Assembly: GCF_001577835.2 (NCBI RefSeq)
Contig: NC_029526.1
Coordinates: 527,510 to 591,509 of the forward strand
Reading direction: 5' to 3'
Source of the DNA: Coturnix japonica
Taxonomy: Eukaryota; Chordata; Aves; Galliformes; Phasianidae
Length of the DNA stretch: 64,000 bases
Position numbers and translations under genes: made by a program. The notes under the pieces were generated by a model. It did no database searches. It was given only the letters and a program-made list of their open reading frames with translations, and was not told the DNA's origin. Positions 13,101 through 25,050 of the stretch are shown in pieces; the first letter of the stretch is position 1, and every line of letters starts with the position of its first letter.

Positions 13101-16100
13101 TGGGCACTGTGTTGCCTCTATCCTGCTCTCTGCAGAACTCCAAAGGCCAGAAGTGCATAATAATATTTGTTCTTGGAAATCAAGCTAACCGCAGTCCCTC
13201 CATGTGCTATGAAGAGCACTATCAGTGGGACCAGGAAGCAGGCAGCAGAGCAAACACTCACCCTTTGTGGCCTCTCATTCGTTGCACAGCTCACAAAGCT
13301 CAGCGGCTCCGTGGCCGAGTCCAGGCTGCTCAGGGCATACATTGAGAAGCGGGGGAGCTGCCTGGTCAGCTCAAACACATAGAACTGTGTGCTGGAAGAA
13401 TCCAAAAGGAAAGAGGATGGTTACTAACATCGCAGTGACTTGCCTCCTTTGAGGCCTGCTGGGTCTGTTATAGCTGAGTATTTAATATCAGCAGCTCCCA
13501 GTGATGGAATCAACTGCTCACAACTGGAAAACAGCTGGAAGCTGTGGGAATTGGAAATTCCAGGCTTATAACATCCCTGTATGAGGCTGAATGATTCCTC
13601 CCCATTGCCTATGTTTTCCATAATCCTTCCAGCAAAATATAAGCTTACATTTAAGATTCTACTACATAACTGGATGATTTATTGACAGTTTTGGCAAAGT
13701 CCTCACTCACTGCTCCCTTAAAGGAAGAGCTGGAGCACAGCAGGACCTTATGAGTGCCCAAAGAAGAGCCCAGGAGCACAACATAACAAGTCTGTTCAAG
13801 AAAATATTCCAGCTCTCCATCCAGCATTGGGACAATTGATGCATCTGGGACTTAACAGTACAGTTCCAGTGGGACAAGTATGAAGCCACACCATCACTGT
13901 TTGCTGTCACGCACTTGTTAGCTCTGGAGACCAAGAGAGCTCACAGCACAAACCTCACCTGTTCCTGTAACCCACAAAGGCTTTGATGTGCAGATCCACA
14001 GAGACGTCTTTGGGTGGAGCGAGTGGAACCCGAACACAACCTGAGAGGTTCTGGAGGCCAGGGTGTACCACGTGGCTCTCTCCTTCAAATATGCCCTCAG
14101 CAAAGATCAGCACAGCACGAATGATTGTGTCTTAGCAACAAGGGGAAAAAAAAGAGTTTCTCCATTAACAGCTGTCCTGCTGCAACAAGCTGCCATGTTC
14201 CTCAAAATTAAGCACAAGCAGCTCTCCTGAACTGCAAATGTGCTCCAGATGAGCAGCACTACACCTGGAACTGCCTACATCCTCAGCGCACCTGGTGCTG
14301 GGTGACTCTGCTGACTTGGCTTGGTTCCTACCCCAAGCTGAGGCCCAGTTGCATTCACACAATGCCTGCACCAACACGGCCTGCAGACACCCAACACAAC
14401 CAGAGCTCCAGGCTGCGGCAGTCCCCACATTCCATACCCTGTTTACCTGCACACTGCACAACCCACCCATGGGCAAGCAAGACTGGCCATGAATTTCTGG
14501 GACAGGTGCTCCGCTTGCCTCAGAGCACCTTGCCTTGCCTCAGGTTGCCTTGGCAGGTTGGGTTTGGTTGCTTTTCATAACAAAAATGCTGTTATGGATG
14601 TTTAATCCCTTCTACAGACTGCAGCACTCAGCGGTGGGCACTTTGCTTTCACTGGGGAATGACAGTACTCTCATTAATGTTTACAGTCAACACAAGGAGT
14701 GCTGCAGAGATCCCCAACACTCATTTCACCCAAGCTAAGTGTTAATTGCATCGGAAAACAAAACACAATGAGAAACAAATCCCACCCAACTCCTCACTCC
14801 CAAAGTCCATCAAAGGAGCACAGCTCAAAACCACGGAAAGAAAGCAGCCACAAAGAGGAAATTACAGAGAGTGAAGGGGAGACAGGCAAATCATCAGCTA
14901 AATATAACTGAATGTTTGCATGAATTTACACAAATAAGTGGCAGAGGTTGCAGACTGTGGCTCACCGTTGGTGGTGGAGATGCACAGCTCCACGTGAGCA
15001 GACTGGCTGTCAGAGCCCAGGTTGACCGACAGGGAGGTCTGCAGCTGGGTGTTGGCTGGAATCACACCTCTCTGCCCATCAGCATCCTTCAGCTGAGGGC
15101 TCAGCTCAGCCTGTTCCAAAGCACAACACCCTTCAGAATCACAATCCCCATTTTCACTCTATCAAGCTAAAAGATGGCACAATTTCAATCGTAAGCACAG
15201 TTCCATGTTTTGCTACCATACTCATTTACTCTTTCAACACAAGCCTGTTTGTTCCTCAGACTGTTTTGCAAAACCCTCCAGTTCTGCACCTTCCCCATGG
15301 AGCCAACAGCACACCAACACCCTGGCAGTGCTCCTATGCAGCTCCTCTGCCTCCCAGGTTGGCTCAGGCTTTAAAAATTACAATTTTCAGACATAATTCG
15401 ATGCTGAACTAAAGCCTGCTCTATTGAGCTGCTCCAGCAGGATGACAGGGCAAGGAGAACGTGACTTCTTAAAGTAAGAAGAGCACACTCTGCACTTGCA
15501 CAAGGCAGCAGCAGGAATCCCAAGCAGACAGTCTCACTTCTGATTACAGGTTACAGCTCTGACTTGTCCAGACTGCCTCACGACCTCCGCCCACCTTTAT
15601 AGCAATGGGAACCCAGGGCTTGGCCCCACACACTGGTTAAGTGGTACCTTTGTGTTTTCCTCATAGTTTCTTAATTCCAGCAGCAGGTTTTGTTTCTTTT
15701 GACTAAGTTCTCGGATCATGTCCTGCTCAGCACACGTATCCATCAGGTTTCCCTTCATCTCCTCACCTCCTGGCAGATAGCCCCGCACTGCACAGAAACA
15801 AACACACACACACCTGACACTTACATACAGAACACGCTGCCCAACAAGGACAAGAGACCTTCACAACTGCATACAGCCTCGTGGGCAGGCTTGGGATGGG
15901 GGTTACGTGCTGAATCCCAAGTGGTGCACTTCCCAGCAGCCTGAGGTTAAGACAGACAGCAAAACACTGTGCTATTTCACAGGACAAGCTTCTGTTCCAA
16001 ATGGGTTTTGCTGAATCTGTTTGTCTCAGGCCTCTGAAGCCAAGCAGCTGGATAATCACACCACAATCTCTCCTGGAGCCATCACATCACCCCATAAATC

Positions 16101-19100
16101 CAAACTGAGCTCACTTAAATACCTATGGTTGTATCTGCTGCCATTCATAGCAGCGAGGTGTCACTTCTTGAAAGTCTGGTGGGATAAAACCAGAAGTTCT
16201 GCAGCCTCTGAAGAGCATTTTTTCAGGAAACAAAGGGCTGTTAACACCCAACACTTATAATACAGTAACTATTCACAAAACCAAAATGCACACATCCTTC
16301 TCTGTCCCCCTTTGGCCACTGTTAAGCAGCCAAAGAACATCACAGGAAAAAAGACCTCCCGTATATTCATACTTCACACTGTTGCCTGAAGAACCACAGT
16401 TTTTACTGAGTATATTTCTCTTAGGATGGGACTTTTTCATTTAGGCAAATGGATTTTGATGGCAGCTTGGATCATAGTGACTTACACACTGATTACCACA
16501 GAGAAGGCGATATTTGACATCCCGTTTGTAGATAGCCTAACACAAAATCCCCTTCACTTCTCATAAAGCCAAGGGAATTTGGCACACAAAAACGCCTACA
16601 GAACAGAAACAGAGGTTAGATCATCTGAGGTGACGTGATACACCTGACACCGCTGTGTGCTGAACTGGTGTCTTGAACAGCCCTCCTACCTTCACCATCA
16701 ACTGAACAGCAGATTAACTGCATGCTCCCATCCATCCTGTAATCCCCCTCCACCACTCCTGCAATCGAGGAAGCAAAGTTGTCCTTAAAGATGACTTCCC
16801 CCGTTCGGTCACTGCGTGCATCAACCTGGAACATCACAGAGATAAGGGACACTTCAGGCCAACAGGTGGGGTAGGGCCTGCAGCTAAAAAAAGGGGCACA
16901 GCCAAGAGGGGTGCTGACTTAATGTTATACACCTAATCCAACAGAAGTTACAACATATCTGGGCTCTAGGCTGCCAGCTTGATACGAAGTTAATTAAATT
17001 CCCCTAGGCTAATGAGAGTAATGAGAGCTGCTATGAAAGGAGATTTACCAAAAAAAAGAAAAGAATTGGCAACCAGAAGAGCCATTTTTGGCAAAGGGCA
17101 ACACCAAGCAGCAGGCTTAAGAGCATAGACTGAGCTGAGCTGCGTGGAATGCCTCGACATCAGATTAAACAACACTTTGATGGATTTACACTAATCCTAA
17201 CACAGCCGGGACTGCTGCCGCTCCCCTCTCACATAACCACTTGTTGTGTCCCCTGTAGCTGGAGAACATTAAGGAAATGCAGCAGATGATTAGCATGCGC
17301 TCAAGACAAAGCTGAAAAGAGACAGGGGAGAGCTCTAGGATGTTGCACATGATCTTTGCTACCATAGAGACAGCTTACCACACCTTAGCAATTCACTCTG
17401 AAGCAAGCACAGGAAGGTTTGCTCTGGCTGATCCTGCATTTGGCAAGGAGTCCCCAGACAAATTAGGTCGACTGTGACAGCTCCCCAAAAGTCTTTTTAA
17501 TAAGTTGTCTGTTCTGCTCAGGAACTCAGCCTGCAGACCCACCTTCCCATTGGACCAGCCGGTGATCAGCTCACACACACCATCAGAGTTCAGGTCGAAC
17601 GCGTGGATGCTCATGGCGTGGTTCTTAGACTGAGGATAGAAAACAGCACAAACTATGCTTGGGTGCAGCTTTGAACCTGACACATGCGAGACTCTGGGGA
17701 ATGAGTGTACAGAGAGGAAAACCAAGCTCTGAACACACACAACGTGAGAACGTTTCAGTGTCTGAAAAACAACATACTGAGTTCATAACACAGACAGAGA
17801 CTTTTTCCAGCACTGAACTCGCACTTCTCTGCTGCATCTCTGGTTGCTCGGTGACCCCACAAGCTGGAGCAACACTAAACGTACAGTTTGATCAGTGTTA
17901 ACTCATCACCAACCATCCCAAAAGAACTGAAGGAACTGATGTGCTGTTGATTTTGCTATATAAAAAGGGATACATTCTGTAATATGATAATTACATCAAT
18001 TACATAATTACACGACATATAAACTATGCTCAGTAGAAAACGTCAGACCATCTCTGGAGTCTGGGTAGCATCAACAAGCAGAGATTAGCTACCAGCCCCC
18101 GGGAGGCTTCAAGCTCTCAGTGCTGATACTGCAAGGCAGGACTGACCTTAATCCTCCAGTAGCGAGACGTCCTGTCATACACTCCCACCGTGCCATTGGA
18201 AAGAGCATAGCCAAAGCGACTGCCATACATGGGGCTGAGTGCAGTCACAGTCTTGTAGGGGGAAAGGGAGAGAACACAGCAGTGAGAACACGCCAAATTC
18301 TGCACCCCCAGGACTACAAAGTCTCCCCCATCAGAACTGTGCTCCATTGGAATTTAACTGTAATTAACACCACTGTGTGGAGCACAAAACACCAAAGCAA
18401 CTGCTTTTCAGACGCAGTTTAACCCAATCAAAGGCCTGGCAGGGTTTCCTCGCACAAGCTGCGTTGCTGGTGTTAGCACACAATCCAGTACAGATTGCCC
18501 TCGAACCGCGTTCTCCGACCAAATATTTATGACCACAAACAGCAGCACAACAGCTTGCAGGATTCCTGTGGTCTCTGGTGCTAACACCCAGAAGCTGCTC
18601 CCCACACACAGCGCTCCCTGGAGCTTCAGGACCTGAGGATGCCAAGGAGCTCAATGTTACCTGGGCTGGGAAAACCCGAGAGATATTATTGGGAGAAAAT
18701 CTTCGCCTGAGATCAGCATGATAAAAATTAACAGCTCCCACGGTTGGGCTTCCTCTGGAAGGCAATGAGAACAGCAGGCCAGATATTACCTCAGCAACAG
18801 CTTCGGGGAAAAACCTGAGAGTCACAGCCCAGATTGCTTCTCACTTCTTTTAAGACCTATTACCCCACAGCTCCTCACTAAGCAAGGCCTCTCCGTGCTT
18901 GGAACGTGGCCCTTTCCATCAGAAATAAACACCAAGAAGGCAAACTACTCAAGTCTTCTAAAAGGAGCACGATGCACATGGCCATTGCCCCTTCCTTTTA
19001 GGCTTAGGTGAAGCTGTGTCCTTCCAAACTAGAGCAGAAAGACTGTAGTAGGTCTAAAGGCTGCACAGGTGTGAACTTAAAGCAATTTAACCACAGAACT

Positions 19101-22100
19101 GGAAACAAACAGCACGTGAGAGCCACAGTCTGCTCCCTTCCCCTGAACCAGAAATCACAACACGACCCTGGATTGGTTATCAGAGAGTGGAATGTCCCAT
19201 TTCCAATGCCTGGCTCTAATCCCACCTGCAGAAACAGCTTCCTTTCCTGGAACGCTGCCTGCTCTGCTCCTTGAGAGCTCTTTGTAAACAGTTTAATAGC
19301 TAACTAAGCCTTCCAGTCCTAACTCGGGCAGCAGGGAGACCTCAGTTTTTCAAGGACAAAGCTCTTAATGCAGGTACTAAAAAGGCACAGCCCTGTTTAT
19401 ACAGCCTGTGTACAACACAGATCCCTTCACCCTGCTGCTCCCCACGTGGACACATGTGGGACAAGTGACTTCATCACAGTGAGAATGGATTTGGGAACTG
19501 CAGCAGAGGACGTTCCGTAGCTCAGAAGGCACAGAGCGTGTTAGCCATGAGGCCGTTCCAGGAACACACAGCCCTTTGGCCAGGGCCCCGATTTCCAGGC
19601 AGGTCAGTCATTCCCTCAGCCTGGTTAAAGGTTTGTAAACAAACACGTCAGAAACCTCGTGCAAGTGTTATTAAAGGTGTTGTTAAACATTGACTTTTGC
19701 AGCTCCAGAAGGACAGATACGTTGCCAAGTAGTCGACCATTTGCCCACACAATGCATTTAGACCAGAGTAACCACAGCAGTTTTACGCTGTGTTTTCAGT
19801 TCCAACCCCCATCACAGTAAACATCAGCTAGAAGTAATTTACCTCTGTTTCCGACATTTCTGCCACGATCTCGTCTTCTTTAAATACTCGGATATCAAAA
19901 TCTTCAGAGCCAACAAGAAGCTGCAAAAATAACAGAGAATCTCAAAACCACTGAATCAAAGAGGTGGGTGCCCTACTGCACAGCAAGGGCAAAATCACAG
20001 AACCACAGAACGGCCTGGGTTGAAAAGGCCCACAATACTCATCCAGCTCCAACCCCCTGCTGTGTGCAGGGTCACCAACCAGCAGCCCAGGCTGCCCAGA
20101 GCCACATCCAGCCTGGCCTTGAATGCCTGCAGGGATGGGGCATCCACAGCCTCCTTGGGCAGCCTGTTCCAGTGCGTCACCACCCTCTGGGTGAAAAACT
20201 TCCTCCTAATACCCAACCTAAACCTCCCCTGGCTCAGCTTAAGACCATTTCCTCTTGTGTTATGCTCCTTTCAAGGCAAGTCACTAACACTGCCAGGACC
20301 CAAAGATGCCTCATTTCCCTCATTCTAAATAGTGCCGGAGAGTGGTGCAGCTCCATGAACTGAGCCTCTATGCCTTTTTCTGCCAGGCTGCAGCCTGAAA
20401 AATGGACAGCTTCCCTCTGCCCATCACCTAAAGCAGATGGCCTCACTAATCTTCCCTTCACTACAACACCACCAAACCTGCTGAATTCACACATAATTGG
20501 CTACAAACCAACCTCATTTTTGCCATCGCCGTCAAAGTCACACAGTGCCAGGGAGCGAACGTTGTCTCCTGTAACCTGAAATGAGAAAGGCTGCCTTCAC
20601 TACTGAGGGTAGAGGCCAAAGGGTGAAGCACTGTTATTACTGTCGACATTTGAGTGCAATGAATACAGAGCAAAACACAGATTTAGCTCTGAAATGAAAC
20701 AAGAAAGCTGCTCAATAATATAATTATTAATTATCATATTAAAAAACAAACAGACCATGGAAATTCATGCCATCAGAAAAGCCTTTCAATAGAGCCAAGG
20801 CGCTGTGTGTACCCTACCGTCCAAAAAACCTCATTTCCTTCATAGTCAAAGCCTTGCAGGGCGCAGTTGCCACCAATAATAGCAAGAGGCGATGGGACGT
20901 CCCCCAGCGCTCCGAGCACAATTGCATTGGCTCCATCTGAAACCTACAGAGGGACATCGAAGGAGTAAAACAAAGTGTGAGGCATCAGAGCACACCAATA
21001 AAAGAGCTCCTGACATCACTGTGCTTCCTGGGGATGCACAACGGCACCTCCATGTACACAGCCCTCCCACTGCATGGAGCTGCTCACAGCAGGGGCAGCA
21101 CAAGGACAAGCATCAGTTTGGGAAGGGGCTAACAGTAACAATAACTGAATGATGACACAACGTGTGAAGTTCAGCCCACAGCTTAACCAGGGCGAGGGCT
21201 CTAATTGGGAGAGCTGAGCTGTCAGGACAGGTGCACATGCTGACAGCAGAGGGATGCTCTAATGGAGGAGTTGCACTGTTGCCTTGAAGGCCTCTTCAAT
21301 ATTCTCCTAGCAGTCTGTGATTCCTCAGCAGCTCCCACTGCTCTCGGCCACCCCATAACTCCCACCGCTCTGCAGGACACGGACAGGTTACACCAAAATG
21401 GTCCCACCAGCTCCAAACGCCCATTAAAACACCAGATTCTGTCCTGCAGTACATCATGCTGAGGACAGCCCGCTCACACACACACAGCTGCACATCCTAC
21501 ACTTCTAACTACTGCACCATGAAGTCACTGAGGTTGGAAAAGCTTCTGAGACCCCCAAGTCCAACCATCAGCCCAGCTCCACCTGCAGCCCCAGCTGCCA
21601 CAGCTGTGTGCTCCTGGATCACCCCCATGGATGGGGACTCCCCTCCTCGCTGTGCCAGCCTCGCACCACTCCAGGAGCAGAATCTGGTCACAGCACCCCC
21701 TCGCTGCTCCTCCACGTCCTTCCTTCGACCGCATCCCTCGGGTCGCGCTACCCGAGCCCTCCCCATCACCGCCACTCGCCTCTCGGTAGAACAGGTCGGA
21801 GTTGAGGTGCACGTCGTACGCCAGCAGGTGTGTGCGGGTGCCGACCAGCAGACAGTCCCGTCGCAGCGCGGCTCGGAGCGGCCCGGCCGCCACGCACGTC
21901 ACGGCCTGGTTGATGCTGAGCAGCGACACGTGCGTGTCCTGGATGCTGGGAGCGGCGCGGCTGCCGCCCGTCCTCGGCCCGGGGGCGTGAGGGCTGTGAA
22001 CGAGGACCTGCGGGACACCGACAGGGCGTCACACCGGGGATGCCGGGCCGAGCCGGGCCGTGCGGGATCCCGCCCCGTTACCTTCCCCGCCTGCGTGGCG

Positions 22101-22198
22101 GCCGCCAGACACGGGTGCGCGCCGTCGAACCGGCCCAGCGCCACCGTGCGGGGCTGCAGCTTGTGGCTCAGCTTCAGCGTGAACACCGGCACCAGCAT
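10165..22198 (-). CDS. BBS2: BBS2, BBSome core subunit (complete, 17 coding exons)
   Basis: Exons in transcript order: 22082-22198, 21780-22007, 20818-20943, 20513-20575, 19843-19920, 18147-18251, 17543-17629, 16690-16825, 15648-15787, 14966-15110, 13959-14130, 13262-13391, 12444-12575, 12215-12352, 11658-11770, 10828-10976, 10165-10271. The joined frame is 2166 nt, 721 residues, the same length as human BBS2. The start is the ATG at 22196-22198 ([10 protein letters not shown]). By family, BBS2 is part of the octameric BBSome that carries membrane proteins in and out of cilia; human mutations cause Bardet-Biedl syndrome. Seen: an N-terminal beta-propeller (about 1-330) with DxDxDG-type loops DFDGDG (170-175) and DLNSDG (251-256); a coiled coil (about 325-360, [20 protein letters not shown]); then the GAE-like sandwich, the platform and a helical tail ending [10 protein letters not shown]. 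Odd: intron 2 has a GC donor, and exon 2 (residues 40-115) is GC-rich and divergent before SLLSINQAV. No break in frame. Confidence 0.97.
10272..17542 (-). other. BBS2 introns 7-16 (non-coding content)
   Basis: The gaps between exons at 10272-10827, 10977-11657, 11771-12214, 12576-13261, 13392-13958, 14131-14965, 15111-15647, 15788-16689 and 16826-17542 are ordinary introns. Donors read GT and acceptors AG on the minus strand at each boundary. A short CA tract lies near 15805-15815. I saw no RNA gene, CR1 copy or extra exon. Confidence 0.6.
17630..19842 (-). other. BBS2 introns 5 and 6
   Basis: Introns at 17630-18146 and 18252-19842. An AT-rich stretch at about 17955-18025 is low complexity. 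No repeat family or additional exon was recognised in the 1.6 kb intron. Confidence 0.5.
19993..20290 (-). repeat. CR1 LINE 3' end (minus strand) in BBS2 intron 4
   Basis: The reverse complement begins with the CR1 tail (AATCACAGAACCACAGAAC on the plus strand) and continues through hallmark CR1 blocks: 'CAGGCTGCCCAGAGCCACAT', 'GGCCTTGAATGCCTGCAGGG' and 'GGGTGAAAAACTTCCTCCTA' on the plus strand. It is 5' truncated, as usual for CR1, and fades after about 20290. Moderately diverged. Confidence 0.85.
21518..21650 (-). repeat. CR1 LINE 3'-end fragment in BBS2 intron 2
   Basis: The plus strand reads as an antisense CR1 tail: 'AAGTCACTGAGGTTGGAAAA', then 'CCAAGTCCAACCATCA' and later 'ATGGATGGGGACTCC', the order seen in older CR1 3' ends. 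More diverged than the copies at 20.0 and 28.9 kb. Confidence 0.6.
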
Positions 22199-22330
22199 GG
22201 CGGCAACCGGAGCCCAACGGAACCGCCCGCAACGGCACCGCGTCACGGGGCGGGGCCGGGAACCGGATAGGGGGGAGTGAGAGGCTTTGGGGGCGGGTAG
22301 AAGGTGCGGGGGTTCGGTGGGAGCAGTTAT
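21740..22330 (-). promoter_or_regulatory. BBS2 CpG-rich promoter and 5' end
   Basis: A CpG-rich block covers BBS2 exons 1-2 and the short sequence upstream of the start codon. A GC-box cluster (GGGGCGGGGCCGGG) lies at about 22247-22260, some 50 bases upstream of the ATG. No TATA box is visible. This is the usual architecture of a broadly expressed cilia gene. The transcription start is probably within 22200-22260 but cannot be fixed from sequence. Confidence 0.65.
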
Positions 22331-23250
22331 TGGGGGGGGGGGGGGTGGTAATTAGGAGAGTAATTAGGGAGTTAATTAGGGGCTTAATTAGTGGCTTAGA
22401 GGGCGGCTGAGGAGCAGTTAGAGGCTTGGGGATCAGTTAGGGAATGCGGGGGGCAGCTAGGGGGTAATTAGGGGTTTGGTGGTCAGTTAGGGGACATGAG
22501 GGGCAATTAGGGGGGTAGATGGGGCAATTAGGGGAGTTTAGGGAGCAGTTAGGGGTTTGGGGGTCGGGTGTCTTAGCGGGCAGCTGAGGGGTTAATTAGG
22601 GGATGAGGGGATAGCTATGGCGTTGGTTAGGGGTGGGGGTCTGTAAGTCAATTAGGGGATATGGGGGCTGTTGGAAGGTAATTGGGAAGAATTTAGGGGT
22701 TTGGGGAGCAGCTAGGAGGTCAGTTAGGGGAGCAGTTGGGGGGTAATTAGATGCTTAGGGGGCAGCTAGGGGGTCAGTTATGTATTTGGGGATCAGGGGA
22801 TGGGGGGGGCAATTTTGGGGACATTTGGGGTAGTTAGGGGTTGTGGGGGAGCAGTTGGGTTGGGGATGTGGGAGTAGCTGGGGAGTCAGTTAAGGATTTG
22901 GGAGGCAGCTGGGGGTCAGGGAATGTGGGGGCAGTTGGGAGGTTAATTATGGGTGGGGAGCAGTTAGGGGATATGGGGAGCAGTTGGGAGAGGTTTATTA
23001 GGGAGTTGGGGTGTGGCAGTTGAATTTGGGGATCAGTTAGGGGACATGGGGGACATTTAGAGCTTGGAGAGCAGCTGAGGCATCAATTAGGGGTTTGGAG
23101 AGTACGTAGGGGGTCAGGGGATGTGGGTGGCTGTTGGGGTAATTGAGGGTTTGGGGAGCAGATGGGGGAGCGGTTGGTGATTTGGAGGTAGTTAGGGGAT
23201 GTGAGGGGCAGTTGGGGGGTTATTAGGGCTTTGAGGGGTAGCGGGGCAAT
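22300..23250. repeat. G-rich degenerate minisatellite with TTAGGGG-like units
   Basis: About 950 bases of imperfect tandem repeats, G-rich on the plus strand. The recurring modules are GCAGTTAGGGG, AATTAGGGG and TTTGGGGA/GATC, in units of roughly 20-30 bases that vary in length. A run of G near 22331-22345 opens it. Runs of 3-8 G recur every few bases, so many G-quadruplex-type arrangements are possible. It lies directly upstream of BBS2. It is probably an expanded local minisatellite rather than a true interstitial telomere, because perfect TTAGGG tandems are absent. Confidence 0.85.
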
Positions 23251-23696
23251 CACACCATCAGTGCCAGCAGTCATCTGCTTCCCACTGAGCTCCCTGTAAG
23301 GAACAGCTCTGACACAAGGAGCAGCAGCAGCAGGCCCAGCTCTTTGGCCAAGACACGAGGGAGGAAAGCTGAGGATGTGTGTGTGGCCACCACCCATCAG
23401 CTCCAGGGATCCCGCTCTCCTGGGGGAGCTCAGCCTGCCCAAAGCACTGCTGCTGTGGTTTGCAGGCTCAGTAGGTAAAGGCAGCACAAGGAGCTGGCTG
23501 CAGCAGCATGGCAAGCATCGCTGCCCACCCAGGAGCTGACTGCTGGCAAAGGCTTCAAAAATAGCTCAAAATCCACCACGTCCCTATGTGACCGAATCCT
23601 CCTGCCTGATGTGCCCTGGCAATGTGTTAAACCCTGCTCAGATAGCGAGCAGTGGGTGGCTGGGGGAGATGCTGGCAAAAATCAGCGTCAAAAGTT

Positions 23697-23845
23697 GTAC
23701 AAGGGAGGTGGGGGGTGGGGATAAGGAATGGGGGATGGGAATGGGGATAAGGAATGGGGATGGTGATGGGAATAGGGGTATGGGATAGGGATAAGGATTG
23801 GGCACAGGGATTGGGAATAGAGATGGGGGATTGGGGATGGGACAG
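23697..23845. repeat. G-rich short tandem array (GGGATAAGGAAT-type)
   Basis: Imperfect repeats of GGGGATAAGGAATGGGGATGG-like units, purine-rich on the plus strand, about 150 bases. They differ in unit from the larger minisatellite 450 bases upstream but share the G-run strand bias. Confidence 0.75.
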
Positions 23846-24239
23846 CCACTAACTCCCCGAGTGCAGCAGCTATGTGAGGTGTTTCTGCAGCCGCTGGACC
23901 AGGAGCACCGCTTGCATGATTTCTGGCTGTGAAGACACTGAGAAGAGCTTTGCATCCTTTTATTCCCCGCGCTCACGGTGTTGTGCAAGCTCAGACAAGT
24001 GTCTGCTCAGTGTCCCGCGGCGCTGCTCACTGCTCGGCCTTGGCTTCTAATCCTGAAAATTAGCAAGTGGGAAAGGGAAAAATAAAAAATAAAAAATAAA
24101 TGAAATGTGCCCAAGGTAACGATACTTGGAAACTTCAGGTCACGTTCCAGCTGGGGAGGCGGCTCGCTGTTAGTGCAGGTGAGTCTGAAGTCTGTGGGAA
24201 CCCGAAAGACATGAAAGGAAGGGAAAGAAGAGAACTCGG
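23846..24239. other. Intergenic sequence with an A-rich microsatellite
   Basis: Unremarkable unique sequence apart from an (A)nT tract at about 24078-24100 (repeated AAAAAAT). No coding or repeat family was recognised. Confidence 0.5.
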
Positions 24240-25050
24240 TGCTGTACTCGGGCAGGGCATCGCAGTGCCACCAGCGCGGCACTGAGCGGCGGGGCTGCCG
24301 GGATCCCCAAAGACGGAGCAGGGCGCACCACGGCCCGGCTCACAGCACCGCGCGAGCGCCCAGCGCGGCTCTCACGGGTCCCTTTATTTCCCAGTCCTCG
24401 CTGCCCTGAGGGGCCGCAGTTCTGCCCCGGTTACACCCTGCAGTAATCTCCATTCACAGTTTAGAGAGTTTCGGGATCAGACGAAGCGGCCCTTTCATCT
24501 TCAGGCGCACCCGAGCGGACCCCGCCCGCCCCGAAACCCACCGGAGCGCCGGGGGCGGCCCTCGGGGCGCACAGGGGGGTGCAGGGCTCCACCAGCGCGT
24601 GGTGCAGCTCTGCTCCTTCGCTATCAACAACTCGTTGGCAAATCGCTGCCCACCCTGTTTGTTTGTTCTTCCGAGGGAGGGGTCCCGCAGGTAACAAACG
24701 GGCTGTGAGTGGAAAGGCGCGGAGCTATGGGGCGCTTTGAGTCACGGCCCCGCGCGTTGCAACGCGGATGGCAGCAGCCCACATCAAAGCCGGCTGCGGA
24801 GTTTGGGAAAGAGTCACGTTCCTGCACGTCGTGAAATTCGTCCTTAATAAAACCCGCACGGAGCCGCCCCGTGGGCAGCGGCTGGGAGCCCCGCAGAGCC
24901 CCCCGAGGGCTGCGCTCCCCGCAGGAAGGAAGGCACAGCCCGCACTGCGCCCTCCATGCAGAGCGGCACGGATGGGGCGTCCGCGTTGCACGATGCCATC
25001 TCACGTCGCTGCAGTCGGCCTTCGATGCTGATTCACCCCCTGCCTCCCCT
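24240..25050. promoter_or_regulatory. Orphan CpG-rich block with MRE-like and AP-1 motifs
   Basis: A GC- and CpG-rich block between BBS2 and the first metallothionein, with no gene I can assign. It holds four matches to the metal response element core TGCRCNC: 24321-24327 (minus), 24565-24571 (minus), 24911-24917 (plus) and 24946-24952 (plus). It also holds an AP-1 type TGAGTCA at 24738-24744. It may be a distal metallothionein enhancer, an unannotated promoter or a remnant. The motif is short and GC-rich sequence produces chance matches, so the regulatory reading is an inference. Confidence 0.4.

Noticed and set aside
21456-22280. 274-codon open frame on the plus strand across BBS2 exons 1-2
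   Set aside because: It lies antisense to proven BBS2 exons in a CpG-rich block where stop codons are rare. The peptide is Arg/Pro/Ala-rich with no recognisable domain.
22300-23250. True interstitial telomere array
   Set aside because: No perfect TTAGGG tandem run; the units are longer, variable and mostly TTAGGGG-like, so minisatellite is the safer name.
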